Source of the DNA: Plotosus lineatus | Taxonomy: Eukaryota > Chordata > Actinopteri > Siluriformes > Plotosidae | Assembly: GCA_024760905.1 (NCBI GenBank) | Contig: CM045733.1 | Span: 41,686,001-41,750,000 of the forward strand | Reading direction: 5' to 3' | DNA length: 64,000 bases | Part shown: positions 63,180 to 64,000 of the stretch, in pieces | How positions within the stretch are numbered: position 1 is the first letter of the stretch | Layout of the letters: each line of letters starts with the position of its first letter | The notes under the pieces: generated by a model | What the model saw: only the letters and a program-made list of their open reading frames with translations | What the model was told of the DNA's origin: nothing | Databases searched by the model: none | Made by a program: the position numbers and the translations under genes

Positions 63180-63640
63180 TTGAATAGTGCTAATGTTGTA
63201 CTTTCACATTTTCATTACGTAGCCTTATAGCGCCTAGCCATGTAAGAGACCAAAATGTCTTGGCTGATAAACTCCATTTGTGGTTTCTTTACCACAATGG
63301 ACTTCTGTTCCTTTAACAGTGGCTTAAGGGAACAGAACTGTTTTACAGTTCTGAGCTTAAAAAAAAAACACAGGATAACTCTAACAGACTTAGCAAACAT
63401 AGCATTTTTAAATTCCAAAGGTTTGCCAGCCATGTTATTTTCCCTAGGCAGTCTCCTGAGACCCTTGAATCTTGGGAGGTCTGTGTTTAAGGAGACTGGA
63501 TATAAGCCAGGGCTGCTGTTGTTTAGAGACATGTCTGTTTGCGGAGCATGCTGGGAAGGCATCGTCTCCATGGGCGCTCCCTCTTAGCTCATCTCACACC
63601 ATCTGTGGGGCGAGCGGCGCCTGCAGCACATCTAAATTTG
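63180..63640. other. Unassigned ORF-bearing segment
   Basis: Open frames of 110 codons (plus, 63255-63587) and 118 codons (minus, 63571-63215) overlap on opposite strands. Neither has a recognised domain. CTGTTCCTTTAACAGTGGCT and AAGGGAACAGAACTG suggest inverted repeats at about 63306-63345, so it is probably repeat-derived. Confidence 0.35.
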
Positions 63641-64000
63641 CACTGTGAGCTCACACACAAAGCATAAAGCTCTGAAGTGCTCTTAAGTAGTCTGTAGAGA
63701 CAACATTATCCCATTCCTTACCAACATTTCATCGTAAAACGATTTTCTGAAGCATTCACACAAACCAAGCACTTTTCAGATGACTTGATTAATATTGCTT
63801 TTCATTAAAATTCCATATTTTATTTATAAGTGGTTCAGGAGTGTAAGGCAGACTACCATATTTTTCAGGACATAGTTTATCATCATAGCATCTGTAGCAT
63901 CTCACTAGCTAAAATAATCAAGTTGAGATAAACATTAACACATTTTCCTTACCCTTATAAAAAAAAAAAAAAAACTTATTCAAGTCTTTATTGCCATTAC
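63641..64000. other. No recognised feature
   Basis: AT-rich sequence up to the window end, with a poly-A run at 63960-63974. Confidence 0.4.

Noticed and set aside
63215..63587. First exon of a new gene near the right edge
   Set aside because: Overlapping open frames on both strands, no domain, and partial inverted repeats suggest repeat-derived sequence. Kept only as an unassigned segment.

Overview
The window looks like nuclear DNA of a ray-finned (teleost) fish. Evidence: split genes with GT/AG introns, a teleost-type CC chemokine, Rex3 retrotransposons (typical of teleosts), Tc1 transposons with IR/DR ends, tRNA-headed SINEs, many CA/CT/AT/AAT microsatellites, and no dense prokaryote-style coding. 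A catfish-like fish is possible, but the sequence does not settle the order.

Two host genes are supported, both on the minus strand. (1) A complete three-exon CC chemokine gene (CDS 13681 to 11556, 99 codons) has a TATA box and a kappaB-type site just upstream. A broken copy of its exon 2 lies downstream at 10772-10809, so the locus was once tandemly duplicated. (2) The last two coding exons of a neutral sphingomyelinase gene (smpd3-like) lie at 55271-55109 and 48177-48076. The 6.9-kb intron between them is packed with transposons; the upstream exons are outside the window.

Almost everything else is mobile DNA. 0.5-4.4 kb: a hAT MITE and an old APE/RT LINE split by a solo LTR. 4.6-10.2 kb: SINEs, a gutted ZBED-type hAT element and a MITE. 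10.4-14 kb: chemokine locus. 14-24 kb: SINEs, a full-length RTE-like LINE with a 19-bp target duplication, a BED-finger transposase relic, a LINE fragment, and an internally deleted Rex3 inside a SINE. 25-29 kb: LINE and MITE relics. 29.3-34 kb: RTE-like LINE pieces in alternating orientation. 34.2-38 kb: solo LTRs, nested hAT elements, a Tigger/pogo transposase cut by an LTR, and a Penelope-like element with a GIY-YIG domain. 38-44.3 kb: SINEs, MITEs, and a complete but dead Tc1 element carrying a SINE. 48-55 kb: smpd3-like intron. 55.9-59.2 kb: full-length Rex3. 60-62.8 kb: SINE, R2/HERO-like LINE with a restriction-like endonuclease, and an old Rex3.

The parts are related. One SINE family (here SINE A) carries two alternative 3' ends. 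One of these is a fusion of the 5' and 3' ends of the RTE-like LINE found in the same window, which suggests that LINE supplied the machinery that mobilised it. The Tigger transposase relic and several TA-flanked MITEs with CAGT/CAGGG ends suggest a similar helper/dependent relation.
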